A stretch of DNA of 64,000 nt from Macropodus opercularis (taxonomy: Eukaryota; Chordata; Actinopteri; Anabantiformes; Osphronemidae). Made by a program: the position numbers and the translations under genes. Shown in pieces: positions 24,201 through 38,600 of the stretch. The notes below the pieces were generated by a model. The model searched no databases, was not told the origin of the DNA, and worked only from the letters and a program-made list of their open reading frames with translations. Position 1 is the stretch's first letter; every line of letters starts with the position of its first letter. Where the stretch lies: assembly GCA_030770545.1 (NCBI GenBank), contig CM061100.1:11462501-11526500 (forward strand). Direction: 5' to 3'.

Positions 24201-27200
24201 GAGTTCCTTCCCAAAGAGTATATAAAGAACAAAGGAGAGAAGAAGATTTTCCAGGCAAGAACAGGCTGCTCTGTTATTAAGAAAAGCTCCACTCAGTGAC
24301 ATATAGTTAAAATACATTCTCCTCTATCATTTCCAGTTTCAACAGATTGATCAACAATACAGTATGAACTCCTATGATTTTTTTCTCTGGTTTCTGCAGG
24401 CACATAAAAACTGTCAGAATATGACAGAAATTGAAGCCAAAGTCAGCTACGTGAAGCAAGCCAGGTCTCTGAAAACCTACGGAGTGTCATTCTTTCTGGT
24501 CAAGGTGAGACAACGCTTATTACATGTCATTTAATTCAATTGAAACACTTACCATTTACAGCAAATTATGCAAATTCTTCTAGAGGTCAACATCTGTTCA
24601 AAATAAGAATACAAGACTTTCTTTTCTCTAAGGCACAATAGTATATGTTTAATTGTTCGTGCTGGCGTCATGCACCTTCCCTTGCTGCTTGAGTTTGATA
24701 GCCCCTCATGAATATTGCAAAACCAAGAACCATGACCTTGCCCAGTACGACACACCCTGAGGCTCAAGGTGACTGGGAACACCATCAATTGTCTGGGCTT
24801 GTGTCATCAGACCTTTGACTGTATGTGTTGGACACTGGTAAAGAGAGGTACTGAGCTATCAACCACTCACAACCAGGTGGTGAGTTGCATTTGCTGGTAG
24901 CGGACGAAGTCAGACAGACTTGGCAAGCTGAAACATATTGTGAGGGTAGGTTTGAGCAGGCGGAAGAACAAGTCTTGTCAAGACTGGTTGGCTTGTATGA
25001 CTTATGAGGCAGCTGATGGTTACCAACAGGCAAAGTGTACTGTATTTTGGGCAGTTGCGAAGGCAAAAACTCAGCCATAGGAAGATTTTAAGAGGCTGTG
25101 GAGGAGGATGTAAAAGATTCTTGCAAACCAGGTGGCATCTCAGTAAGGGGAAGCAATTTTTGTAATATATTTTATTTTTGTTGGACTCTAATAGGACAGC
25201 AAAACTCAGTCAGACTCCATCAGTTCTATTCATTGTTTTATGAATAGACTTTCTAGGTTCAATTAGGTGGAAGAAGTGGTCTCGTTTGGGGACCACAGTA
25301 TTACCTCTCAGATTTTTGTAGATTATGTTCTCCTGTTAGTTTCACCAGACCCAGGACCTTCAGTGTGCATGGAGTTGAATGTGAAGCAGCAAGGAAGGGA
25401 ACTGGCATGTCTGAGGCCATGATTCGCAACTAGAAAAAGGTGGCTTGCCCTCTCCACATTGGAGGAGAGATCTTCCCTCAAGTAGAGCAGATCCCTGAGG
25501 AAGATCTAAATCTGTAGGGACTGTCTCTCACAGAAATACCTTGGAATACCTGCAGAATGTCTAGAGCAAGTGTAGTGGAGAAAGAATTCTGGGTTTCTTT
25601 GCTGCCTCTGTGACCATGTATTAGAAATTCATATACATCACATTGGATTTCTTTCATACCATACATTCTGATTCTTTTAACCACCTGTAGGAAAAGATGA
25701 AAGGAAAGAACAAACTTGTACCTCGTCTGCTGGGTATCACCAAGGAGAGTGTGATGAGGGTGGATGAGAAAACCAAAGAGGTCATCCAGGAGTGGAACCT
25801 TACCAACATCAAACGTTGGGCTGCGTCTCCAAAGAGCTTCACTCTGGTGAGTTCTAAATGGATTTACAGAATATGTTATTGTGAACTGAATTAACATCTC
25901 AGCTTGTTTTATCACACAGTTGCTCAGAGCAAATGCATATTTTAAAACATTTTCTATTATTTTGTAACACTGGGTCATCAGTCCTAGTTGGGATTTAAAT
26001 CCTGCTATCCAGTATGTTATTGCCCACCTGAAATCTGTGTTTCTTGACAATAAACTTCTAGTCAGGAGCACAAAAAGAAAGGTCTACAAATGCACTAGCA
26101 CTTTTTGAATACCACAAGACAATTATCCAGTCAGTTATCAGCCCTTTAGCTGACAAAGATTTGTAGTTAAGGCAATATGTAAATTTCACAGTTTCCGGAG
26201 TGTGTTGGTACAGAATGTAGTGTAAAAAAAGTTATTCAGGACATCAGAGTCTGTATCTTGCCAAAATTCACTTTTCACCACATTGTGAAGGACCAGTTCA
26301 TAACAATTATATTCCCTCTATCCATACAGTCATCTGAAAACTGGATAGTGGAAAAAGTCTTTGCATATTTGTAGTGGAATATATATTTAACACATGTACA
26401 TTTAGTTCAGGCTAAAGGGTTTAGAATAGATTAGAGTAGAACAGGCCCTGTTTAGGCTGGCCTGTAGACAAAACAGTCTGAGCTGTTGGACAAAAGAATT
26501 TGGACAAACAGTTATTGGTATGAAATCTTTACATTCTGATGCTTGTTCAGGGTTTAAAACCCCACTCCCTAGAATGAGAGGGTTGGGAGATGTGTGCTGT
26601 GCTGTGCTGGGCTAGACTCCTTCCCCACGCCCCTGCGAGCAATCTCCCTGCAGGACAGAGAGGTGACTTTGTCTGCCGGCCTTTGCATATTTGTCATCTG
26701 AGCACTGAGAATAAATTAGGACATCCTAACATTTATTTCAATTTTAAATGACTCAAATCACACCAGGTGTCCATGTTTAGTATATTGATACTCAGCATTT
26801 TGAATGAGGCTTGCCCTTTCTAAACCTCAAACATTCAGTTTGGTGTGCTGCCGACTGTTGAAGTGAGCACCATTGTGAGAGCAATAGAGCTATCTGAGGC
26901 CTTCAGAAAACAAAATGTAGCAGCCTACTGTATGAGTCTGGTAAGGGATTTAAAAAGATCTCGTAAGATTTAGAAATCAGCCATTCCACTGTCCAGAAAA
27001 TAGTCTGCAAGTGGAGTGCTTTCAAAACAACTGCCAACATGCCCAGGTGTGGTCGTCCCAGCAAGTTCACCTCGAGGGCAGCAAGATGCTAAAACAGGTC
27101 TCCAAAAACCCTAAATTGTCATCACAGGATGTACAGCAGCATCTGGCTACTGTTGATGGGACAGTGTATGCCTCTACAGTCAGAAAACAAGTCACTGCAC

Positions 27201-29574
27201 AAGTTTAACTTGCATTGGAGGTGTGCAAGGAGGAAACCTTTGCTCTCTAAGAGTAACATCAAGGCCACACTGAAGTTTGCCAGAGAGAATGTTGACAAAG
27301 GCTGGACTTCTGGAGTAATGTTCTTTGACTGATGAGTCCAAAATTATTTATTTGGACACCAGAACAGAGGACACGTTTGGCGTAAACCAAAGACAACGTT
27401 CCAGGAAAAGAACCTCATACCAGCTATGAAGCATGGCAGTGGAAATGGTTTGGGGCTGCTATGCTGTAGCAGGACCTGGTCACCATCATAGAATCCATCA
27501 TGAATTCTACTGTGTATCAGAGGGTGCATAAGGAACATGTGAAACCATCTGTCAGAAAATTAAAGCTGAAGCAGAACTGGGCCATGCAACATGACAAGGA
27601 CCCAAAACATACCAGTAAATCAACCAAGGACTGGCTGAATAGTCAAAGTCCAGATCTTAATCCTATTGAGATGCTGTAGGGTGACTTGAAACGGGCTGTA
27701 CATGCAACATCTCCAATATCTCACAGCTGAAAGAATTCTGCATTGAGGAGTAGGGTACACTTTCCTCAGATGGATGTCGGAGACTGGTAGATGTGTCTCC
27801 CGGGTTAACACAAGTTATTAGGGGGTAGGGTGTCCTAAAACAGGGGTGCCCAATACGTCGATCGCGATCTACCAGTCGATCGCAAAGGGAGTGTGGGTAC
27901 ATCGCATGGCATTAAAATAACACAGACGTCAGCCTACAAAGAGTTCCATTCGTGCCAGATTTCGTGCACATCTCGGGAAGTCTGACGTGAACGTAGAGCT
28001 GCAAGATAAAGACAAAAACGTGATCAGCATGATCAGCTCAGTTAATTCTTTCAGACGAAAAATGCAGCATCTCTCCTCAAAGCTGCAGTGCCAAGATTTG
28101 GGCAACTTCCAAAACCTCGCTCACAGCTGGGGTGTGTGCAGCTTGACATTGAGACTGAGAACTGTCTGTCAGAGTTTGACAAACGCTTTCAAGACGTTTT
28201 ACTGGAGCCAGTCGCGGGATGATACTGAGGTTGATTCAATAGAGGTTCGTGCAGTAATGCAATATATATTGTACAAATAAAGAATACTCAATATATTTAT
28301 AAATAAATATGTTTTGCATTTTTATAGTAGGTAGATCATTTTGACATGGTCATTTTATAAGTAACTCACACGCTGAAAAAGTGTGGGCACCTCTTTCCTA
28401 AAATATGCATTTCTGTACAATTACATTTACAAAATATCTTGAAAAGTATTTTCTTCACTTTTAATTGTTTAGTTATATTACTTTAGTCTCCCAGTATTGG
28501 TAAAATTGAGATTGGATGTCCAAAAAAAACGTTACAAAATACCAAGGCTTTTATAGGGTTTTTTAAGATGACTGTATAAGGACAAGCATTATGAAAATGA
28601 ATGCAAGGGCACAGGGATGCAAAATACAGTTATGCATTTTAAAGAAGACCCAACAAATCCCATTTGATCAAGTACTAGGCAAACGTGGAGAGGGAAAATA
28701 TCCCTTTTGATGTAAGAAATGTCCAGCAGAACCAGGTTCTGTTTGGAGAACAGGAGATAAAATAACAATAGCCAACTAAACAGCAACAGGCAGCAAATAC
28801 ACAAAGGTAATAACAATAGCAATACAATATTGTCATGTAAAGGGATGGAAAGAGAAACATCACTCAGTGAATTACTATAACAGCTTAAATTAGATGCTTA
28901 AACAGCTTAAAAGGTGGTTTAGTATGGCCTGAGGCACCCCTAACAATAAGCTTTATCAAGGACAATTTTAAGTCTAGTCTTTAAAGTAGATAGAATGTCT
29001 GTCTGAACTGGCAACTGGAAGAGGAGCTTGATTGCTCAAGGTCTCCCGTTCTACATTTGGCTACTCAGAACCACAAGTAGACTAGCACTCTGACGACAAA
29101 AGTTTCTCTTGGAAAAGTTGGGTTCTTTAAGTTAAGATTTAGCTTTATCATGCAGTGTTTTGTAATGAAGGAGAGGAATTTTAATTTCTGTCCTAGATTT
29201 TACAGAGGGACAAAGAAGTAAATGTAATATGAATAGAATGCGATCTCTCTTCCTAATTTCATGTAGAACTCTGGCTGCAGCATTGTGGATTAACTGAAGA
29301 CATGCTAATTAGTTACTGTGAGAAAAGTTTTATTTCATAGTTGATTTGACATCTAGAGACAGAGTATGCAGTTTCTGAAGCCCACCGAGGGAACTTTATG
29401 GAATTTATGCAACTATTGCTATTCTTTACAGGTGCAATATAAATGAAACTGACTGTGACATTCTGCTTTCAGGACTTTGGAGACTACCAGGATGGTTACT
29501 ACTCTGTGCAGACCACTGAGGGAGAGCAGATAGCTCAGCTTATTGCTGGTTACATTGATATCATCCTCAAGAAG
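21007..29574 (+). CDS. tln1: tln1 exons 2-11: FERM head F0-F3 (residues 1-402)
   Basis: Exons: 21007-21136, 22612-22709, 22826-22955, 23362-23514, 23678-23820, 23923-24050, 24194-24254, 24400-24504, 25691-25846, 29473-29574. They encode the F0, F1, F2 and F3 modules; F3 is the PTB-like lobe that binds the NPxY motif of integrin beta tails. Landmarks fall on human numbering without any gap: T144 and T150 in the F1 loop, K322, K324 and L325 in F3, and W359 in the NIKRWAASPKSF stretch. The protein is therefore expected to be a competent integrin activator. The exon at 24194-24254 ends in CAG followed by GCAAGA, a non-canonical GC donor, and the next exon begins AHKNC as in other talins, so the GC-AG intron is required for the frame. 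Intron 2 starts with a CA/CG microsatellite. Confidence 0.96.
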
Positions 29575-29603
29575 GTACCAGTCGTTCAGTTCTCAGTCAG
29601 TCT

Positions 29604-29637
<34 letters not shown>

Positions 29638-32600
29638 CTAGACTAAGCATTTCCTGTTTAAAATGCACTGTGAATGCTGTACTGCTGAATGTATTCCCCA
29701 AGAATTCTTGACAGTAGCTGGAGCATTTAAAACATTCTTAAAAGTAGCTTAGGAGAAATGGAAGTGGTTAAAACACTGCTGAACATCTACAGAACAAGTT
29801 GAAAGTCTTACATTTCTAAATAAAGAATAATTGACTTATTGCCTGATGTGTCATTACTGCCTGTCCACAGAAAAAGAGCAAAGACCATTTTGGCATGGAG
29901 GGAGATGAAGAGTCGGTCCTGCTGGAGGACTCTGTGTCACCTAAAAAGTAAGTGAATGTTAGTGATACAACATGCAGTAGTAGTTTGGTCATTTTACTTT
30001 CCCCTTTACTGTACAGTTATTGTCCAACAAGATGCGACTAGATGAGGTGAAGTTAGTAAAAAATGTTAACACAGTAATGTAATGGGGCTTCTACAAATAG
30101 CAGCAGCAACCTAGATTATACCGACTAGGCTGTGTATTTAGCAGTTTCTTCTTTTTTTTGTTCAAACTCTAGGTCTACAGTGCTGCAGCAGCAGTTCAAC
30201 AAGATAGGCAAGGTGGAGACAGGCTCAGTGGCCCTGCCAGCCATCATGCGCTCAGGAGCTGGAGGACCAGAGAGCTTCCAGATGGGCTCGATGCCTCAGG
30301 CCAAGCAGCACATCACCAGTGGACAGATGCACCGAGGGCACATGCCTCCACTGGTACACCACCATATTTTCCTAGTGGCTGGATGTGAATTCAAATCTGG
30401 AAATAATATTTTAAAGCAAATGTTCTGTTTCCACAGTTTGAATAACATTTGTCAAAACTGCAGTTACCAGGTTGAAGCTTAATATTAGGTATTGTGTAGT
30501 AGTTCACATTACAGCTTTTTTTGTGTGTGTGTCTACAGACATCAGCACAACAAGCCCTAACTGGAACCATTAACTCTAGTATGCAGGCTGTCCAGGCAGC
30601 TCAGGCTTCTCTGGATGACATTGATGGCCTACCACCACTTGGAACAGATGCTGTGAGATTAAACTACCTTATACTAAATCTAAGTGAATTGATTTTATGG
30701 GTTGTTTAAATTTAATAAATTTCATGCCTTTGTGACCAGAGGATTTTTGTTTTTTAAGGCATCCCAAGCTTGGCGCAAAAACAAGATGGATGAGTCTAAA
30801 CATGAGATCCATTCCCAGGTGGATGCCATAACAGCGGGCACTGCCTCCATGGTCAACCTCACTGCAGGTACAAAACACTGGAACATGTGCTTGCTTTCAT
30901 ATTTATAATCACCTCATTGTGTTAATGGTAAAATAGCTTTAATTCTGGTGGCAGAGGATTAGCCTCTCTATGGTCTTCATCAAATGGGAGCTCAAGGCAA
31001 GTGGTCTGTAGTGGTCTGGCTCCTTAGCGTGTATAGTCTTAGGAACCGGAACCACACAGGAGGTCTTCCACAAAACAGGGACTGTCTCCAGACTCAGGCT
31101 CGGGTTAAAGTTAATGTGACCACCACACAGAGCTGGTCATCACAGTTTCTAAGCAGTCCAGGACTGATTGTCTGGACCTGCGGCTTTCCTAATCTTTAGC
31201 CTTCTCAGTTCTCTCCTCACATGGTCTAAAGTTAGGGAGAGGGGGGTGTTGGTGGGGGTCAACAATGGGGTAGGTATGTGTGGAGTGGTGTGAATGCGTA
31301 GGAGTGGATGTAGCTGCTGGACCGGAGATGGTCATCAGGCCTCTCCACACATCTCGAACGTTGTTCTGCTCCAACCGCTCCTCTAGCTGCTTCTTGTAGC
31401 TGATCTTGTATTTGAGTTCATGCTGAACTCTCCTCTCCTCTTCTATGTCCTCTGAATTAAAAGCCCTCCTCTTCCCCTTCAATAGTGCTTTAAGCTTAGG
31501 GGTCACCCACCATCTTAAGTGCCTTCAGCTTCCTAATTGCTTCATGTTGCTCCATGCTCCAGCATTGTTAATGAAACTCTGATGGTTGTAATAAATGTAA
31601 TTGATCCACTCAATATTATATTATATATTTATTTGTGATTATCCAGGGTATTACCATTACTAGTTTTAAATTCATTAGGGGTTCCCCTGGGTTGTCCAAT
31701 TGAGTCCAGGTAAATTTCGGATCTGGATTGTACCCCTCTCTTAGCTCTAATGCTAATATTCTTCCTCTGCTCTTCACCCTTAAAGGTGATCAACTCCTGT
31801 GCCCCCCCGTCTTTGAGGGTGAGGTGTACATAGGCTTGTGGGCTCCCATCATCATTTATGGGCACAGCCACAATACTGTCAAGCTGGATTCTCATGGGAT
31901 AACGTAATCTTAGGGCTGTCCACAGTGTGTTGCGGTGTCTGTTGAAAAGCTCTCCATCACGAGCTTGTGTTCCCACATACACACCCAGTTGCGCTGCGCC
32001 GAAAGCCTCCTCCATCTCCTGCTTACCTAGGATTCTTTCCAGGATAGTCTTGATGTCCCCCATCGCTAGGATTGTTGCAATTGTCTCCTCTTCAAAAGCA
32101 GCAATCCATTTACCAACTTCGTGCAGGCAGGGCAGCCATTGCACCAACCTCTCTAAGTCGATTGTAGGCCAGGTCACGTACTGGAAATTAGCTCCTTTGA
32201 CCAGCAGGGGGTGCTCTGAGGCCTCCTCCACTATCACTGAATCTCTCAACTCTGTCTTCGACACCAGCTGCACCTCCCTCTCTCACATCACACATCTGCT
32301 GCTCCAACCTATCGCACCTCCTTTCCTGCTCAGCCTCCTGTAAAATCTTCACTGCACTGTCATGCAACAGGCTTGTACGATGAGGATCCCTATCAGTCAA
32401 CTTAACTACTCTCAAATAAGTTTCAGGTAAATCTAAAACCTTATCTAACTCCTCTTCCTCTGACCTGCCTGCTTTTACCACATCTGCCATGGGATAAATT
32501 GATATTTTCCCTCTTAAGTACATAATCGCCTAAGAATTTTATTTCCCGGATAGGCATCTGGGCCACATTTTCGAGGGAAAATGTGGCCCCCAAGGCCAGC

Positions 32601-35600
32601 AAGCGTCTGTACAATCAGGGACCAAACGATGGTCTACTCTATTCTATTCTAACTATAGATATATACTAAATCCTTACTACATACTGATGCTTTCCACTAC
32701 CTTATCTCAAGTCACTTTACAAGTAAGGTTTAAGATCTTACACAACTAAACCCAACATATCCCACATAGAGCAAGCTTTTAATTGTAGCCAATCAATAAA
32801 TTGTACATTTTAACAGTGGAGAGGAAAAATTCCCTCTCTATAGAGGAAGAAACCTCCAGCATACCTAGGCTCAATGTGGGCTCATCTGCCTTGACCGGTT
32901 GGGGTGAAGGAATAGAGAAGAGAGAAAACAACACAACAACAACAACAACAAAAACAAGCAGCAACAGACACAGGCAGGTCGCTTGGACCAGCAACTGCAC
33001 ACTGGAGACACACGGCTCTGACAATACCTGTAGATGAGAAAGACAGAGAGAGACAAACAAACATGTAGAAGCATAACTACGAGAGAAAATGAGACTAAAT
33101 TAGTCATATGTGGACATGGTGGTATGTTAGTGGATAGAATAAATAGATAGAAAACCAGAGGAGCTCAGTCTATAAAGGTCCCCCAGCATTTAAACTTAGC
33201 AGCTTATCTAAGAGATGGTTCATAGTGACCAGAACCATCTCTTTAACTATAAGCCTTGTCTAAAAGGAAGGTTTTAAGCCTAGTTTTAAATGTAGAGAGG
33301 GTTTCCTCCTCCTTTCCACTCTCTCCCAGACTGTTCGCCCAAACTAGTTTGCAACTACAGAGTGTGCTCTTGATACGTTCAACCACATCTCAGTAAAACA
33401 CATGAGGCTACACTCTCTGTACTCCTGCTGCAGCCGGGTCAGCGTGGTAAGTCTGTTCATGTTATTGGAGAGGGATCATACATTTCCCATAATGATGGGC
33501 ACATATGGCCTGTACCTTTGTCTCCTCTCCTGGAGCTTTCATCCTGCTTTGCAGCCTCTCCTTTTCCTCCGTAATACAGGTGGAACCACAGGCTTCTTCA
33601 TGTAAGGTGCATGGCCACACAGCGCTATCAGCTGGTCTCTGGTGTAAACAATGGAGCCATGTGTGGAGCTGAAGGGCTCCCCGATAACACTCGTAAAAAA
33701 TGGAATGTGTGGCTACTTGTGCAGTGTGCTTTGGGTCATTGCCATGGATGGTAAACCAAAAATTCCCATTGACAACTTTCTGGTAGCAGATTTTCATTAT
33801 AACAGTACAACTGCACTTTTGGTGAACTGTTTATTTTTAATAAAAACAACCTGCATAGTAGCAAAGATGGGGCATGGTGGGGTTGGTAAGAGGGATTATG
33901 CTAGGTATTGTTTTCTTTGACCTGTGCTGTCAAAAAGGATGAGGTTGCATTGCAATGAAAGTGACTAGGTGAGGATTTCTTAAATAAGGCGACCCAGCTT
34001 ACCAAATGATCATGGAAAAAATCTAATATGTACCTACAGGCCACCGTAAGAGGTTGAGGGAAGTGGATAAAGAACAATGGACAAACGAGTAAGCAAATTA
34101 ATACTGGGGGTAATAGTAGTAGACTTACAGGACAAATGAGAAACACCTGTCACAGGAAGGGGTGAGTAAGACCCAGCAATATAGCCAGGAAACAAATGCA
34201 TACAGTTTGCCCTACCCAGGTTGGAGGAGCAAACTGTAATAACGTGACCTCAGAATTTTCAGGGTGCATTTTGACATAGCAGAAACATCTACAACTCCCA
34301 CAGTATTTAATTTCTTTCTTTGGTTTGTTTCTAACACACCTGTGTTTCTATGGAAGTAACCTGTTACCTCTCTACATATCCTCAGGGGACCCTGCAGAGA
34401 CAGACTACACAGCAGTGGGCTGTGCTGTTACCACAATTTCTTCCAACCTGACAGAGATGTCAAAGGGTGTTAAACTCTTGGCAGCTCTTATGGACGATGA
34501 AGGAGGAAATGGACAACAGCTTCTAGGTGCTGCCAAGAACTTGGCCTTTGCTGTCTCTGAGATGCTGAAGACGGCCCAGCCTGCAAACACAGAAGTACAA
34601 AGCTAAACATACATGCAAATATCAGAAACAAAAAGGTTTATGTTTTTTGTTGTATTAGATGAACTTTATATGTTTTGGTTGTAGCCACGTCAAAACCTCC
34701 TGCAGGCTGCTGGAAATGTGGGCCAGGCCAGCGGAGAGCTGCTGTCACACATTGGAGAGACAGACACTGATCCACAGTTCCAGGTGTGTGCAATAAAACG
34801 TCCTGCCAGTGTCGCCATTATCTAAAGGTCTGTGGAGATCCTGAGCTGCCTAGGTTATGATCTTGTCAAAGGAGCTACTAAACGGCAACTGGATTTGCCT
34901 GACATGTGGACATTTCACCTCTCAATAAAAGCCATCTGTTTCAAATTGGGATGACCATCACCTGTCCCCCACTTACTGTTCAACATATTCCTAGCATATG
35001 GCAGTGGTGTGGAGTAAATAATACACCTGTGAGTTCAAGGTGTTGGTGACTTAATGAGTCCAAACTCCAAAAAAATACCTTGCACTTTCAACTGCTTTGT
35101 TAAAATTGATAAAGCCTTTCAGACTGTTGTTGAGACCCTACAGCACATCCAGTTGTAAGTGAATGTAATCTTTGGGCTAATGCTTTAGGAACCCAACCCC
35201 TCAGAACCCATAAACTGCAGACCAGAGTTGGAGTCTTTGTACACTGTACCCTGTGTTCTTTGTTTCATATGTGTTATTTAACAGATTTTATGTAAAGGAC
35301 CAATCAGTGCCAGATGCAAAGGCCCCTTTTATTGTCAAACGCTGGTAACAAATGTGTCCTTAATACAAATGCTTCATTCTAAAGGATCAATCAAAACAAT
35401 CCTGTTACTACAAGATACAATAGCAACAAAAATTATATAAACACAACACAATCTTAATTCAGTCAGTCAATCGTTAGTAATTCAGTTGCAATCTGAGTTG
35501 TTACCATGTGGTTTAACTGTTATTTTTAATTGTTACTTGCGTTTTAATAGTTAAATTGATTAACCAATGTGATGTCATTTCATCACTATGTGTAAGTCAG

Positions 35601-38600
35601 TATTTCTTTACTTTGTGTATATATTTATACATGGTGAATGCATTAATCAGTGGTTCTATAAATGTGCCAGTGTTATTTATTAATTTCATTAACTGCACTC
35701 CCTGGACAAGACGTTTTAAAAGACAATAGTAGGAACAAAACAAAAGACAAGGTGATCAGTCTCCTTCAAAAACAACCATCAACAGCCAAAAGAGGAAATT
35801 TTACATTAAAATGCAAGTTTGCAAATTCAAAGAAAAACAATTGATGATCCTTTTCCAGTTTTGATTGACTTGTAATTCCATAAATAAAAAGTATGTGGTT
35901 GTAAAAATCATTCACAACCATTCAAATTCACTTAATCAACAACATGTGTGTCTACCACTGATTATTTAGTAATCATTGTCTCCTGTGTATTACTGAACAA
36001 TTACAAGTACATGAATTTTTGTGATTCTAATTATTTTGTCTGTCATTGACAGGACATGCTTATGCAGCTGGCTAAGGCTGTGGCTAATGCAGCAGCAGCT
36101 CTGGTGCTCAAAGCCAAGAATGTGGCCCAAAAGACAGAGGACTCAGCCCAGCAGAACCGGGTGATTGCTGCAGCCACTCAGTGTGCTCTGTCCACATCTC
36201 AGCTGGTAGCCTGCACCAGGGTAAGAAGATCAGTGTATTCAAAGTTAGATAGTGTTTACCATGTCCTACCTGTGGACAGCACTTTTTACCATTGTGTGTA
36301 AATGCCGCACTATCTATCCTTAATTTCATCAAGGTGGTGGCTCCAACCATCAGCTCTCCAGTCTGCAAGGAACAGCTGATTGAAGCAGGCAAGTTGGTGG
36401 CCAAGTCAGTGGAAGGCTGTGTGGAGGCATCACAGGGGGCTACCAGTGATGAGGGTCTCCTCAAACAGGTGGGCGTGGCAGCTACAGGTGTAACTCAAGC
36501 ACTCAATGAGCTACTTCAACACATTAAACAGTATGCCAGTGGAGGCCAGCCTATTGGACGCCATGGGGAAGCAACAGATCGGATTCTGGATGTCACAGAG
36601 AACATCTTCAGCTCAATGGGAGATGCTGGTAGGTGAAGGAAAGGAGCACAGTAGTTTGTTAACACTGTTCTTTCCATTAGTCCTTTAACTGTCAGTCAAG
36701 AATAAACACATTAAATGGTGAGAACTGTGATGTGCTCATAGTAGGAGACATGGATGCAACAGCATTGTAAAAACAGGATAGTAGATTCATAGAAAAGAGA
36801 CCTTTCACAGGACGTTTCATAATGTAATGGTTGAATATAAGTTAGTGAATTTCACTCTTCAGGTGAGATGGTTCGTCAGGCACGTATCCTTGCCCAGGCA
36901 ACGTCTGACCTGGTCAACGCCATCAAGATGGATGCAGAGGGAGAGTCAGACCTGGAAAACTCTCGAAAACTGCTGTCAGCTGCCAAGCTACTGGCTGATG
37001 CAACAGCCAAAATGGTGGAGGCAGCCAAAGTATGTTTTTTGTCTTGTATTAACTGAGTATTGTGATATTATGTTCATTACTGTACAATTTTTCAGAAAAA
37101 TATATTATAGTTTACAGTATCATAATTTATTGCACACCATTGTTTCATAGGGACAGCTGTATCCTTCAAAATGACCAAAGTTATAATATATTTTATGTCT
37201 TATTCCGTCTCAAAATGGCAGAGAAAGACTGCATCTCCTAAAACTATGTACACAAACACACTGTATCACACGTTTGCTATTATAAGCCTTATTATTATTA
37301 TCTTCAAATATTTCTGTCACTGTGGGTTACAAACAATCTAAATGCGTGAAGCTCAAAGTTCTCCTACATAGTCCCATATTTATGACCCTTATTGTTTGGA
37401 TAGCTCTACATTATAACCTCTGAACGGCAAAAAACATGGTAGAACCTGACACTATTAAGTGCTAACACTGCAGGTATTCATCAGATTCCAATACACAGCC
37501 ATGATTAACAGTTAAGTCTGTCTGGTCACTTTTATATATTAATCCATTGCTCTTTCACCCCAGGGTGCAGCAGCAAACCCTGATAGTGAGGAGCAGCAGC
37601 AGAAGCTGCGCGAGGCTGCTGAAGGTCTCCGCATGGCAACAAATGCTGCTGCCCAGAATGCTATCAAGAAACGGCTGGTCAACAAGCTGGAGGTAATGAA
37701 ATGTAAACTGTACTAAGGTTATATTTTGTACTATTTTAATCAAGAAAGTGTGCACAAACATTTAGGTGCTAGTGTGCAGTGTTTAGAGTTATGTTTTCTG
37801 GTTCGTTTCAGAATGCAGCTAAACAGGCAGCAGCAGCAGCAACACAGAGCATAGCTGCTGCTCAGAATGCCGCTTCATCCAATAAAAACCAGGCTGCACA
37901 GCAACAGCTTGTGCAGAGCTGCAAGGTAAGGCCTATCCGTCTATTAAACTGTCTATTTCTGTCTGTTTATCTATTTATTTTGTTTGGAATTAAAAAATGT
38001 ACACATGGTCTCATAACTCTGTGTGTGTGTGGGGGGGGGGGTGTGTCTCCAGGTTGTGGCAGAACAGATCCCCCAGCTTGTTCAGGGAGTCAGAGGCAGC
38101 CAGTCTCATCCAGACAGCCCAAGCGCTCAACTGGCCCTCATCAGTGCCAGCCAGAACTTCCTACAGGTGACTTGTCACACCATCACCACACTCTACCAAT
38201 CACTTTACTGCTGCTTTCTGTAGCATCTCAGAAGCACATGAGCAAAAAAGATCATGCGGGTCTATCCAGCAGTTTCATGTTGACTACGATGTTGTATTGA
38301 AAATGTGCTTCCCCTCCCCACTAGCCTGGTGCCAAGATGGTCACAGCTTCCAAAGCCACTGTTCCTACGATTAGTGATCAAGCCTCCGCTATGCAGCTCA
38401 GCCAGTGTGCTAAGAACCTGGCCAGTGCACTGGGAGAACTCCGCACCGCTGCACAGAAGGTTATAACTTCTTTTGTATGTTTTTAAATAATTACACAGTG
38501 AGAGCTAATAGGTGTTTATTGATACAGTTTTTGTCATTTCTACTTCCTCACCATATTTCATATTTAAGTAATTACTGTGGTTTTTCTGTGGGTTTTTAAG

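Noticed and set aside
25478..26071. 197-codon minus-strand open frame across tln1 exon 10
   Set aside because: It lies antisense over a real talin exon and a decayed LINE tail, with no recognisable domain. Long antisense frames over coding exons are common by chance.
34784..36052. A talin cassette exon near exon 17, as I recall being described in mammals
   Set aside because: I looked for a short in-frame exon with good splice sites in intron 17 and found no convincing candidate. I cannot exclude a diverged one.
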